Shown here one piece after another: positions 46,618 to 56,878 of a DNA stretch of 64,000 nt. The stretch is from Kordia sp. (lineage in GTDB: Bacteria; Bacteroidota; Bacteroidia; Flavobacteriales; Flavobacteriaceae): contig NVVR01000014.1 in NCBI GenBank assembly GCA_002733415.1, forward strand, positions 1 to 64,000, read 5' to 3'. The translations under genes were made by a program, and so were the position numbers. The notes beneath the pieces were generated by a model. It had not been told where the DNA came from, did no database searches, and worked only from the letters and a program-made list of their open reading frames with translations. Each line of letters starts with the position of its first letter. Positions within the stretch are counted from its first letter, which is position 1.

Positions 46618-47403
46618 TTATAATGATTTAGCTAATAATTCAGCTACATCCAATACTTGTATTTTCCCTTCTTGGTCTTTAGCTTTTACACCATCTGTCA
46701 TCATGGTATTACAGAAAGGACAACCTGTAGCGATAATTTCCGCTGAAGTTTCCAAAGCATCCTCCGTACGCAATACATTAATATCCATGCTTCCTGGCTC
46801 TGGTTCTTTAAACATTTGTGCACCCCCAGCACCACAGCATAAAGAGTTTAATTTATTTCGCTTCATTTCAACTAAATCAACTCCTAGTGATTTAATTAAC
46901 TCTCTAGGAGCTTCATACACTTCATTTGCTCTTCCTAAATAACAAGGATCATGGAAAGTGACTTTTTTACCTTTAAAAGTATCCCCAGATATTTTCAACT
47001 TCCCTTCTTTAAGTAATTGTTGTAAAAACTCAGTATGGTGATATACTTCATATTTACCACCTAATTCAGGGTATTCATTTTTTATTGTATTGTATGAGTG
47101 TGGACAACAAGTAACTATTTTCTTAACCTTATACATATTCATCACTTCAATATTAGTGATTGCCTGCATTTGAAATAAAAATTCATTTCCTGCTCTTTTG
47201 GCAGCATCTCCACTTGAACTTTCCTCTGTACCTAATACCGCAAAGTTTATATTTGCTTTATTTAATAACTTTACAAAAGCACGTGTTATTTTTTTTGCTC
47301 TATCATCAAAACTACCTGCTGAACCAACCCAAAATAAAATATCTGGCGTTGTCCCTACTGTCATCATATCTGCCATTATTGGCACTTTTAATGCTTCACT
47401 CAT
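46618..47403 (-). CDS. HdrB-like Fe-S protein (CCG domains)
   Basis: 261 residues, cytosolic. Two CCG modules: KIVTCCPHSYNTIKNEYPE...KVTFHDPCYLGR...LNSLCCGAGGAQMF and IIATGCPFCNTMMTDG. In HdrB, GlpC and LldE relatives these Cys groups hold unusual [4Fe-4S] clusters. Probably receives electrons from the membrane HdrC-like protein encoded 248 bp upstream. Expected role: a respiratory-chain entry point for an unknown donor such as ETF or an organic acid; no dehydrogenase is adjacent. Confidence 0.86.
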   Translation of the reverse strand: MSEALKVPIMADMMTVGTTPDILFWVGSAGSFDDRAKKITRAFVKLLNKANINFAVLGTEESSSGDAAKRAGNEFLFQMQAITNIEVMNMYKVKKIVTCCPHSYNTIKNEYPELGGKYEVYHHTEFLQQLLKEGKLKISGDTFKGKKVTFHDPCYLGRANEVYEAPRELIKSLGVDLVEMKRNKLNSLCCGAGGAQMFKEPEPGSMDINVLRTEDALETSAEIIATGCPFCNTMMTDGVKAKDQEGKIQVLDVAELLAKSL

Positions 47404-47651
47404 GTTTTATAGCTTTAGGCTTTAAGCACAGGGCTTCAAGCGGATGTTTTATTTTTATTAATTCTCGACTAAGCTCGAACAGACATTTGTTTCAATTCCT
47501 CATACTTCTTAAATCAAAACTCTCAACAACAAGTTCTCGATACAAATTTTGTTATAAATATGTAGCAAAAAATCACTATAACTGACGTTGATACATTCCA
47601 GCTTCGAGTTTAATTTCGAATTTAGTTTATATTTCAATTTCAGGTTATCTA
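47404..47651. other. 248 bp gap between HdrC-like and HdrB-like genes, repeat-like
   Basis: Contains TTCTCGACTAAGCTCGAACA (47462-47481) and AGTTCTCGATACAAATTTTG (47529-47548). Both resemble dispersed intergenic repeats of Bacteroidota; the second shares TTCTCGATACAAA with the inverted repeat at 29131-29179. No ORF is supported. It probably inserted into an operon. Confidence 0.6.
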
Positions 47652-48959
47652 CTATTCATCAACCCACTTTAACCTGTCCATTTGATTGTATGGCCATGGC
47701 GCACCATTATTCTCTACGTTCTGCATCATGTTATTCAACTCAGCTGGTGCTGCACTTTCTTCCATTACTAAATAACGACGCATATCCATTATTATACTTA
47801 AAGGATCAATGTTTACCGGACAAGCTTCTACACAGGCATTACAACTAGTACATGCCCAAATTTCTTCTTTAGTAATCCAATCGAACAAGTTTTTACCATC
47901 ATCTTTAAACTCACCATTATTGGCATCTATATTTTTCCCTACTTCTTCTAAACGATCACGAGTATCCATCATTATCTTTCTAGGAGATAATTTTTTACCT
48001 GTAAGATTCGCTGGGCACTCACTAGTACAACGTCCACATTCAGTACAGGTATAGGCATTTAATAAGTTAACCCAAGATAAATCCGTTACATCTTTGGCAC
48101 CGAAAGTAGCCACCTCTTCCTCTGCTCCTTCTGCAGGCATCGCGTACGGGTCAGCATCTGGATCCATCATCATCATTACTTCCTTAGTAACATTTGCGTC
48201 ATTTGTAAACTGTCCTTTAGGATTCAGGTTTGCGAAAAATGTATTTGGAAACGCCAATAATATATGTAAATGCTTTGAGTAATATAAATAATTTAAAAAG
48301 ATTAATATCCCCACGATATGTAACCACCAAGCACCTCTTTCAATCACATGAATTGTCTCTTCTTCCAAACTTGAAAATATAGGTGCGATATATTGACTAA
48401 TTATATTACCTGTATTCATTTCTTGAAAATGAATATCAGTTGCATTCATTATTAAGAACAAGGTCATTAAAACCATTTCGAAATATAAAATCATATTTCC
48501 ATCGGATCTTGGCCAGCCTTTCATCTCATTATTCCAAAAACGTGTAATCTTAATTACATTACGTCTAATCCAAAATATAATTACTGCTACAAGTACTAAA
48601 AACGCTAATACTTCAAAATTTCCTATTAAAAAACCATAAACTGAATCGGGTAAAATTTTAGTAAAAATACGATGTGTACCGAAAATACCATCGATCACAA
48701 TTTCTAATACTTCAATGTTGATTAATATAAATCCTACATACACTACTATGTGTAATAGTCCTGAAACAGGACGACGAACCATTTTCCCTTGCCCTAAAGC
48801 AATTTTAGCCATATTTTTCCAACGAGCTGATTTATTATCAGTCCTATCAATATCTTTTCCTAATTTGATATTTCTGATAAGTGATTTTATGTTTTTAGCA
48901 AAAAACCATAATCCGGCACTTAATATTGCTACAAATAAAATATTGTCAATGTATTGCAT
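47652..48959 (-). CDS. Membrane HdrC/DgcB-like Fe-S protein
   Basis: 435 residues. About five membrane helices occupy residues ~5-270, then two 4Fe-4S motifs: CTECGRCTSECP near residue 300 and CTSCNACVEACP near 370. The architecture is that of heterodisulfide-reductase-like respiratory modules, which pass electrons from a soluble donor to menaquinone. It is followed by a gap and the CCG-domain partner, and preceded by mlaD. Donor unknown. Confidence 0.86.
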   Translation of the reverse strand: MQYIDNILFVAILSAGLWFFAKNIKSLIRNIKLGKDIDRTDNKSARWKNMAKIALGQGKMVRRPVSGLLHIVVYVGFILINIEVLEIVIDGIFGTHRIFTKILPDSVYGFLIGNFEVLAFLVLVAVIIFWIRRNVIKITRFWNNEMKGWPRSDGNMILYFEMVLMTLFLIMNATDIHFQEMNTGNIISQYIAPIFSSLEEETIHVIERGAWWLHIVGILIFLNYLYYSKHLHILLAFPNTFFANLNPKGQFTNDANVTKEVMMMMDPDADPYAMPAEGAEEEVATFGAKDVTDLSWVNLLNAYTCTECGRCTSECPANLTGKKLSPRKIMMDTRDRLEEVGKNIDANNGEFKDDGKNLFDWITKEEIWACTSCNACVEACPVNIDPLSIIMDMRRYLVMEESAAPAELNNMMQNVENNGAPWPYNQMDRLKWVDE

Positions 48960-48990
48960 AGTTAGTTGATCTTATTTATACTGTATATGA

Positions 48991-49935
48991 TTATTTTATT
49001 ACTTCAGTACTAGCACTTTTTTTATACGGAATCTCCTTCTTTGAAAGTATTCTAAAATATCGTTTTGGATGTAACTTAATATCTTGTAATAACTCTTCTA
49101 ATTCCTTAGCTGCTGCTTCAAAATTATCATACAACTTTTCGTCATTCATTAACTTTCCTATAGTTCCTTTACCTTCTTCTATTCCAGTAAGTACACCATT
49201 AAGCTTGTTTAGTGTTTTATCTAAACCGGCTATTGTTTGTCCTAAGTTAGCCTGCTGTAATGAATCCGAAAGCCCTTTAAAGGACTTTGCAGTTTCCTCA
49301 AACTCAGAAAGCATTAAGTTTAGCTTGCTATTGTCTTTTGCAATTAAGTTATTGATTGATTGTGATAAACCTCGGAAAGATTTTAATGTTTTATTCAATT
49401 CAACTATAGCGCTTTTTAATCCTTTTTCTGAATCATCATTTACGAACATATTTAAGCCTGTAAGAAGTGTATCAGCTTTTTTAAGTGTTAGATCTAAACC
49501 GGTGCTTAACCCTGAAAAATTACTAGTTAAACTTTTCACTAATCCCTCCTCTACTTGTGATTTTAAAAAGTCTTGATGCTGAGCAAAGTCTAAATCTAGA
49601 GTAGGAATTATAGTTATGGCATTCCCCCCCATTAAGCCTAATTCATATAATTTGATGGTACTGTTTTTGGAAAATTTGAACCGATTATCTACTGAAAAAG
49701 AAACTCTAGTTTTACCCGTTTCAAAGTCATACATTATCGCTTCTACTTTACCTACTTTATTCCCTTTAATAGTTACAGGTGCCGAAATAGTTAATGCGTT
49801 ATAATCAAACTCGGTATAAAAAACATTATCGGAACTGAATAAATCTTGTCCTTTTAAGTAGCTAAAGCCAAAAAGAAACAGTGCAATAGCACCAATAACA
49901 AGAATTGCCGTTTTAATTTCTCTTGAAATTTTCAA
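48991..49935 (-). CDS. mlaD: MlaD-family (MCE domain) lipid-transport protein
   Basis: 314 residues: an N-terminal anchor helix (TAILVIGAIALFLFGFSYL), an MCE domain at about residues 38-115 (VTIKGNKVGKVEAIMYDFETGKTRVSFSV, GLMGGNAITI) and a long helical tail. It binds phospholipids in transport between inner and outer membrane. No MlaE/MlaF lies in the window. Start is TTG: the frame closes at a TAA five codons upstream and no ATG occurs before the anchor helix. Between amidase and HdrC-like genes, all leftward. Confidence 0.88.
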   Translation of the reverse strand: MKISREIKTAILVIGAIALFLFGFSYLKGQDLFSSDNVFYTEFDYNALTISAPVTIKGNKVGKVEAIMYDFETGKTRVSFSVDNRFKFSKNSTIKLYELGLMGGNAITIIPTLDLDFAQHQDFLKSQVEEGLVKSLTSNFSGLSTGLDLTLKKADTLLTGLNMFVNDDSEKGLKSAIVELNKTLKSFRGLSQSINNLIAKDNSKLNLMLSEFEETAKSFKGLSDSLQQANLGQTIAGLDKTLNKLNGVLTGIEEGKGTIGKLMNDEKLYDNFEAAAKELEELLQDIKLHPKRYFRILSKKEIPYKKSASTEVIK

Positions 49936-50030
49936 AGTATTTTGTGTTTAGATTCCATACAAAATTAACACTATTTTAATTATAATCACTCTAAATATGG
50001 TTCCCTTTTTTTTTACTAATACTAATTGTA

Positions 50031-51119
50031 TTATTTTTTCAAAACAGCACTTAGATTAACTTTTGTCCCGTTTTTATAAGCCACAATATAACATTTAGGG
50101 TATCCTTTAGTTTTTGCTATTTTTTGAATTGCTTTAATTTCATCATAATCACTAGTGCTACCACTATAATATTTATACAACTTCCCTTGCTTAATTCTTG
50201 ATAGTTCTTTCAGTCCATTAAAATTATATGATTTTAACGCAAGATTTCTTGAACTTGCTGCTATCTGAACCTTAAAAACAACATCGGCATATACTGTAGT
50301 ATTAGCAATACTTTCTTGTATAATTATGTCTTCTTCTGAACCTTGATCTATATTCTTTTTATATTCCAATATTGAAGCAACAATAGAATTTGAAATTTCC
50401 TCTTGTCCTTTTTTCGAGTTTAAATACGCACCTTCTTTTTTATTCGTGATAAATCCCGTTTCAATTAAAACACTTGGCATGTAGGTATTGTGCATTACCC
50501 ATAAACTAGCTTGTTTAACTCCTCTACTCTTACGTTTTGTTTTTTTAGCAAAATTAGTTTCTATTAAATTTGCCAGCATGATACTCTGATCTACATACTC
50601 TTCTTGCATTAATGTCAATCCAATAATTGATTCTGGTGAATTTGGATCAAAACCCTCATAGTTTTCTGAATAATCATCTTCTAGAAAAATAACTTCATTC
50701 TCTTCTTTAGCAATGTCTAAATTCCTTTGTGAATTTGAAGCCCCAACAACAAATGTCTCAGTACCATGCGCTTGAGTATTGTGTGCATTACAATGTATTG
50801 ATACAAATAAATCAGCATCAGCTTTATTCGCTATACGAGCCCTTTCACGTAGCTTTATAAAAACATCGGTTTTTCGGGTATAAATAACTTTTATACTAGG
50901 AATTTTCTCTAAGGCTTCTCCTATTTTTAAAACTAACTTTAAAGCAATAGCTTTTTCTGTGTACCCCAATTTCGTAGGCCTACCGGGGTCTTTCCCTCCA
51001 TGACCAGCATCCAGTACAATTACAAACTTATCTTTTACTGGCGTGGTCTCTTCTAAATAGGAAAAAGAAGAAAAAAAGAGTATCCCAATAAGTAGTAACA
51101 AACAATTAAATTTATGCAT
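50031..51119 (-). CDS. N-acetylmuramoyl-L-alanine amidase (AmiC type) with SPOR-like tail
   Basis: 362 residues with signal peptide (MHKFNCLLLLIGILFFSSFSYL). The Amidase_3 domain (~residues 30-260) shows zinc ligands in VLDAGHGGKDPG, the TEKAIALKL Glu, and SIHCNAH, with VLIETGFITNKKEG closing the site. It cuts the MurNAc-L-Ala bond for cell separation. The last ~80 residues (VVFKVQIAASSRNLALKSYNFNG...) look like a SPOR peptidoglycan-binding domain. First gene of the leftward block, divergent from lptD. Confidence 0.94.
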   Translation of the reverse strand: MHKFNCLLLLIGILFFSSFSYLEETTPVKDKFVIVLDAGHGGKDPGRPTKLGYTEKAIALKLVLKIGEALEKIPSIKVIYTRKTDVFIKLRERARIANKADADLFVSIHCNAHNTQAHGTETFVVGASNSQRNLDIAKEENEVIFLEDDYSENYEGFDPNSPESIIGLTLMQEEYVDQSIMLANLIETNFAKKTKRKSRGVKQASLWVMHNTYMPSVLIETGFITNKKEGAYLNSKKGQEEISNSIVASILEYKKNIDQGSEEDIIIQESIANTTVYADVVFKVQIAASSRNLALKSYNFNGLKELSRIKQGKLYKYYSGSTSDYDEIKAIQKIAKTKGYPKCYIVAYKNGTKVNLSAVLKK

Positions 51120-51341
51120 CCTTATATTAACTTTTAAGTAATTCTGTTTATATTTTTATATTCCAAATACACTATTGGGAACATTAAATTCATATGCTAT
51201 TTTTAGTTTAATATAAACCTTTTAAAACGAAACTATATTACGAGGTTAAAATTTTCTAAAATTTAAAATATACACTAAAAATATATCGTATGTTTGACAC
51301 TCCAAAAACTAAGCCATACTTTTACAAAAATAGAATTTACA

Positions 51342-54074
51342 TTGGTGCAATTGAAACCCTCACATATACTTTTAATAACATTTTTAGCATTGTTTATTAA
51401 CAATTTTGCTAACGCACAAGAATTGCCTTCTAAGGGAATTGTTGTGAAATCAGATTCTTTAACAATCAAACCTTTAAAAACAGGTATGCCTTTATCTTCA
51501 AAATTCGAGGATTTAAATAATAAAGAGGTAGATACAATTCGTCCAAAAGACTCCGTAAAACTAACCGAAACACTTACCGATATTGTAAAGTATAAAGCCA
51601 CAGACTATATAAAAGTAAACAGACGTGAGCAACTAATGTATTTATACAATAAAGCGGAAATTAATTATACCGATGTAAACATAAAAGCTGGTAAAATTAT
51701 TATCAACTATGCTAAAAATGAAATTTATGCTTATGGTATAAAAGATTCAACGGGTTATACACAAGCTCCTATTTTTAAACAAGGTGACAATATTGTAGAG
51801 CCAGATTCTATTAGATATAATTTTGACACAGAAAAAGCGTTAATTTTCAATTCCAGAACAGAACAAACTGGTATGAACTTAAAAGCTGCCATAACCAAAA
51901 AGGAAAATGATTCTGTTTATTATGTCAAGGATTTAATCCTTACTACTTCTAAAAATTTAGAGGACCCTGAATATCACATAAAAGTTAGGAAAGCAAAGCT
52001 GGTTCCTAAAAAGAAAATTATAAGTGGTGTTGCCAATATGTTTATTTATAGCATCCCTACTCCATTAGGAATTCCTTTTGCTTATTTCCCATTAACAGAA
52101 GATCGCGCATCTGGTTTTATCATTCCAACTTTTGGTGAAAATAATGATCGTGGATATTTTATTCAAAATGGAGGATATTATTTTGCTGTAAGTGATTATT
52201 TTGACTTAACACTTCTCGGAGATTTTTACACTAACGGAAGTTATGGTTACAACATAAGTTCTGATTATAAAGTAAATTATAAGTTTAGTGGTCAATTTGG
52301 GTATCGAGCAGAAAATTTAATTACTAGCGAAAGAGGTTTTCCTGATTACAGCAAAACAAACATCTATAACTTAAGATGGTCACACAGTCAAGATGCTAAG
52401 TCAAGCCCTAATTCAAGGTTTTCTGCATCTGTAAATTTAGGAAGCAGTACGTATTATACTCAATCAAATAACCAACAGAATACTGCCAACTCATTAACAA
52501 ATACTTTAAGTTCCTCTATATCGTATAGTAAAAGTTTCCCTGGCAAGTTAGGCGCAAATATTTCAACAACTGCCACTCATTCGCAAAACACTAACACACA
52601 GGAGATTAACATGACTCTTCCTAATATCCAAGGAAGTATCAATAGAATTTATCCGTTTGAGCCGAAGGTTGGAAGTAAAAAAGGAATTATTCAGAACATC
52701 AACTTTCAATATTCTTTTGCTGGAGAAAACAGAATTAAAACAACTGACGAGTTTTTCTTTAAAAGCGAAATGTTTGATGATGCTAAATTTGGTATCAGAC
52801 ACTCAATTCCTATTAGCACAAATTTTAAAGTTTTAAAATATCTTAGTTTAACAACTGGAGCATCTTATAATGAAGTATGGAACTTTGAAAAAATTAATAA
52901 ATATTATGATGAAGTTAATTTAGAAGAAATTACAACCATTGATAAAGGCTTTGCTAGCTACAGAACTTATAACTTCTCGTCTAGTTTAGGAACAACTTTA
53001 TATGGTATGTATAATTTTGACAAAGAAGGTACTGATAAAAAAATAAAAGCTATCCGACATGTTGTAAGACCAAGTGTTAGCTATAGTATAAACCCAGCTT
53101 TTGACCAGTACTATGAAAGCTATAAGAAAAATGTAATTACCGCGAATGGGACTACAGTAGAAGATATAGTAGAAGATGTTGAATATAGTCCGTTTGAAAA
53201 TTCTATTTATGGCTCGCCTGGCAAAACATATTCTAGCGCTATTGGTTTTGGAATAGGAAATTCAATTGAAGCAAAAGTTAGAGATAGAATGACTGATTCT
53301 ACCGAAGTAAGTTACAGAAAAGTAAGTATTTTAAATAACCTAAATTTTTCTAGTTCATATAACGTTGCTGGAGATTCTTTAAAAATTAGTCCCGTAAGTG
53401 TTTCTGGAGGAACTCAATTAGCAAAAGATAAACTAAGTATCAACTTTAATATGACATTAGACCCTTATGCTTTGGACAATAATAATACTAGAATAGACAA
53501 ATTTAACATCAATAACAATGGTAGTTTATTCCGATTGACAAATGCCAATTTAACCCTAAATTACTCTTTTTCTAATAAAGATTTTGAAAAAGGAAACACT
53601 AATAATAAGCCCACAAATAGCACTACTACATTTAATAGTACTGAAGATTTACTAGGAAATAATAATAATGATTTAAGTAAATCTAGTTTTGATGATAATG
53701 AAGATGACGAACAAAAAGATGTAAAACTATTCAACTATAAAATCCCATGGAGTTTACGTTTAGCATACTCTGTAGCCTACAATAACTTCGCTAGACAAAG
53801 CGAAATATCAAGTAACTCACTAATGTTTTCAGGAGATGTAGAACTTTCACCCAGATGGAAAGTTGGAGTTTCTTCAGGTTACGATATTAAAGGAAAAGGA
53901 ATTACACATACAAATCTAAGATTTGAAAGAGACTTACTAAGTTGGAAAATGAATTTTAATTGGACCCCTTTTAGCGCTAACAAATCATGGTTTTTCTTTA
54001 TTGGGATAAAATCATCTGTATTAAGCGACATAAAATGGGATAAACAAAGAGAAACTGATAAGTTAATAAACTAG
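51342..54074 (+). CDS. lptD: LPS assembly protein LptD (OstA)
   Basis: About 910 residues: signal sequence LKPSHILLITFLALFINNFANA, an OstA/LptA-like jelly roll (VDTIRPKDSV...KYKATDYIKVNRREQLMYLYNKAEINYTD...), then a large C-terminal outer-membrane barrel (PTPLGIPFAYFPL...ASGFIIPTFGE, many GY/SY strands). It places LPS in the outer leaflet with LptE. No in-frame ATG precedes the signal; TTG 51342, GTG 51345 or TTG 51351 are possible starts, and the frame can extend back to TTG 51294. The downstream RidA gene starts 77 bp later. Confidence 0.9.
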   Translation: MVQLKPSHILLITFLALFINNFANAQELPSKGIVVKSDSLTIKPLKTGMPLSSKFEDLNNKEVDTIRPKDSVKLTETLTDIVKYKATDYIKVNRREQLMYLYNKAEINYTDVNIKAGKIIINYAKNEIYAYGIKDSTGYTQAPIFKQGDNIVEPDSIRYNFDTEKALIFNSRTEQTGMNLKAAITKKENDSVYYVKDLILTTSKNLEDPEYHIKVRKAKLVPKKKIISGVANMFIYSIPTPLGIPFAYFPLTEDRASGFIIPTFGENNDRGYFIQNGGYYFAVSDYFDLTLLGDFYTNGSYGYNISSDYKVNYKFSGQFGYRAENLITSERGFPDYSKTNIYNLRWSHSQDAKSSPNSRFSASVNLGSSTYYTQSNNQQNTANSLTNTLSSSISYSKSFPGKLGANISTTATHSQNTNTQEINMTLPNIQGSINRIYPFEPKVGSKKGIIQNINFQYSFAGENRIKTTDEFFFKSEMFDDAKFGIRHSIPISTNFKVLKYLSLTTGASYNEVWNFEKINKYYDEVNLEEITTIDKGFASYRTYNFSSSLGTTLYGMYNFDKEGTDKKIKAIRHVVRPSVSYSINPAFDQYYESYKKNVITANGTTVEDIVEDVEYSPFENSIYGSPGKTYSSAIGFGIGNSIEAKVRDRMTDSTEVSYRKVSILNNLNFSSSYNVAGDSLKISPVSVSGGTQLAKDKLSINFNMTLDPYALDNNNTRIDKFNINNNGSLFRLTNANLTLNYSFSNKDFEKGNTNNKPTNSTTTFNSTEDLLGNNNNDLSKSSFDDNEDDEQKDVKLFNYKIPWSLRLAYSVAYNNFARQSEISSNSLMFSGDVELSPRWKVGVSSGYDIKGKGITHTNLRFERDLLSWKMNFNWTPFSANKSWFFFIGIKSSVLSDIKWDKQRETDKLIN

Positions 54075-54151
54075 TAGTCAGTAGTCAAAAACTAATTTAT
54101 ATTTAAAATAAATGCTTGCATTTATTTTTGAAACTCCTAAACTCATATATA

Positions 54152-54538
54152 ATGACAAAAAGAATAATTACCACAACCAATGCGCCAGCCCCTATTGGAC
54201 CTTATAACCAAGCGGTTTTAGTAAATGAAACTACATTGTACACCTCAGGTCAAATAGCTTTGAATCCTACTACAATGGAGTTAGTTTTAGATGATATTTT
54301 AACTGAAACAAAACAAGTTATGGAAAATATGAAAGCCGTATTAAAAGCTGCTGAAATGACTTTTGAGAATGTTATTAAAGCCTCAATTTTCATTTCTGAT
54401 ATGAATAATTTCTCTGAAATAAATGAAGTTTACGGAAGATATTTTGATGAGGTAACTGCACCTGCTAGAGAAACTGTTGAAGTAGCTTGTTTACCTAAAA
54501 ATGTAAATGTAGAAATATCAATGATTGCTATTAAATAG
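54152..54538 (+). CDS. RidA-family (YjgF/YER057c) enamine/imine deaminase
   Basis: 128 residues from ATG 54152, family length. Signatures NAPAPIGPYNQAVL, LYTSGQIALNP and PARETVEVACLPKN are present; the Arg of ARETVEV is the catalytic Arg of RidA. It clears reactive 2-aminoacrylate-type enamines made by PLP enzymes. It follows lptD on the same strand and ends at a strong hairpin. Confidence 0.95.
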   Translation: MTKRIITTTNAPAPIGPYNQAVLVNETTLYTSGQIALNPTTMELVLDDILTETKQVMENMKAVLKAAEMTFENVIKASIFISDMNNFSEINEVYGRYFDEVTAPARETVEVACLPKNVNVEISMIAIK

Positions 54539-54627
54539 TAGGCAACAATACTATCAACTTTTTCTATAAAAGTGAACGTTTCATCAAACTGAACTCATTT
54601 CACTTTCTCATTCACATGATTAATCAA

Positions 54628-54668
54628 AAAAAACGTCATTCTAAGTCTATTTAAGAATGACGTTTTTT
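54628..54668. terminator. Bidirectional terminator between ridA-like and kinase genes
   Basis: Perfect 15-bp stem AAAAAACGTCATTCT / complement with an 11-base loop and A/T tails on both sides; it serves both convergent genes. Confidence 0.92.
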
Positions 54669-54696
54669 ATTTGTTTAAAGTCACTTTTTTATTTAA

Positions 54697-55542
54697 TTAC
54701 TTGAGATGATACTTTACTAAATCATTAATTGGCTTTTGAATAAAACTACCTGTATTTAGTCGGAATGATTTTAACACTTTCTTCAATTCATCTTGTAGTA
54801 AAAAGGAAATACTCCCGACAAAATGTATCGGCAAATCATACACCCTATCATGCTGTGTTATTTGGTTTTCAATAAAATCAGAAAACCCTTTATTAATAAT
54901 TTGCGAGCAATACTCTTCTTTTTTGTGTTTAATTAAAAAAGAAGCATATTGAGCCAAATAAGCATTTGGATGTGACTTTTGATACAAATTGAGCTTAACA
55001 TCATCAGGATATAAGTTGAATTCATCATGAAACATATCATGCAACTTTTTGGGCATCTTATTATAAAAATAATCTCTAAGCAGAATCCTTCCAAAATAAC
55101 TTCCCGAAGCATCATCCATAAGCATATATCCCAAAGACGGAATTTTACTTGTAATTTCAGTTTTGCCATCGAAATGACAACAATTACTACCAGTACCCAA
55201 AATAGAAACTATTCCCTCCTTTCCATTGGACACAGCAAAAGCCGCTGCATAAATGTCTTCTTTTACAACAATACTAGCTTTTGGAAAAATCTCTTCTAAT
55301 AATATGAATAATTTTTTCTTTGGACGTTCAGTACCACAACCAGCAGCATAAACATATACTTCTAAAATATCATCAACATACTCCATTACAGCTATATTGG
55401 CCGTAACAGTAGTATATAAATCCGATTCTGAAAAAACCGTAGGGTTCAACCCTTTTGTAGTAGCATTCACTACTATTTTTTTTTTTGTGCTTATCAACAC
55501 CCAATCGGTTTTTGTAGAACCACTATCTGCTATTAATACCAT
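54697..55542 (-). CDS. BadF/BadG-type ASKHA kinase (N-acetylglucosamine kinase-like)
   Basis: 281 residues. The phosphate-1 loop IADSGSTKTDW at the N-terminus, ILGTGSNCC in the middle (phosphate 2/adenosine region) and GYMLMDDASGSYFGRILLRD are the ASKHA signatures found in N-acetylglucosamine/glucosamine kinases. Substrate is inferred from family. It is downstream of pfkA and gap, separated by 190 bp, so amino-sugar phosphorylation and glycolysis may be cotranscribed. Confidence 0.86.
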   Translation of the reverse strand: MVLIADSGSTKTDWVLISTKKKIVVNATTKGLNPTVFSESDLYTTVTANIAVMEYVDDILEVYVYAAGCGTERPKKKLFILLEEIFPKASIVVKEDIYAAAFAVSNGKEGIVSILGTGSNCCHFDGKTEITSKIPSLGYMLMDDASGSYFGRILLRDYFYNKMPKKLHDMFHDEFNLYPDDVKLNLYQKSHPNAYLAQYASFLIKHKKEEYCSQIINKGFSDFIENQITQHDRVYDLPIHFVGSISFLLQDELKKVLKSFRLNTGSFIQKPINDLVKYHLK

Positions 55543-55732
55543 ACCTTATTTTAGTTGTCACTACGGGCAAAGAAATCTGTCTATTTTTAATCAAACTGAT
55601 TCCTTCAACATATTCGAAATGACATTATATACTATATATTTTCACATAAACTCCTCTTCATCGTAACGGCTATCACTTCAGATATACAATAATTCAACAC
55701 CGTCAAGGAAAGAGTTTTACCTACCATATAGG
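55543..55732. repeat. Degenerate dispersed repeat between gap and the kinase gene
   Basis: From about 55556 to 55625 the DNA reads GTCACTACGGGCAAAGAAAT...CTGTC and then ATTCCTTCAACATATTCGAAATGACAT; the ends form an imperfect inverted pair of the GTCATTTCG...GGAATC type common in intergenic DNA of Bacteroidota. It interrupts the pfkA-gap-kinase group. No ORF is visible. Confidence 0.55.
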
Positions 55733-56777
<1,045 letters not shown>

Positions 56778-56878
56778 ATCCCTCCTGTAGCCTTAATCCC
56801 CCCGAAGCTACCATGTTCGGAAAATGTTATTAGTTAATTCATACCTTGTGTTTGTCACTGAGGGCACGTATTTTTATA

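Noticed and set aside
47160-47585. ORF of 141 codons on the plus strand
   Set aside because: It overlaps antisense to the clear HdrB-like Fe-S gene, has Leu/Phe/Tyr-rich low-complexity content, and extends into repeat-like DNA.
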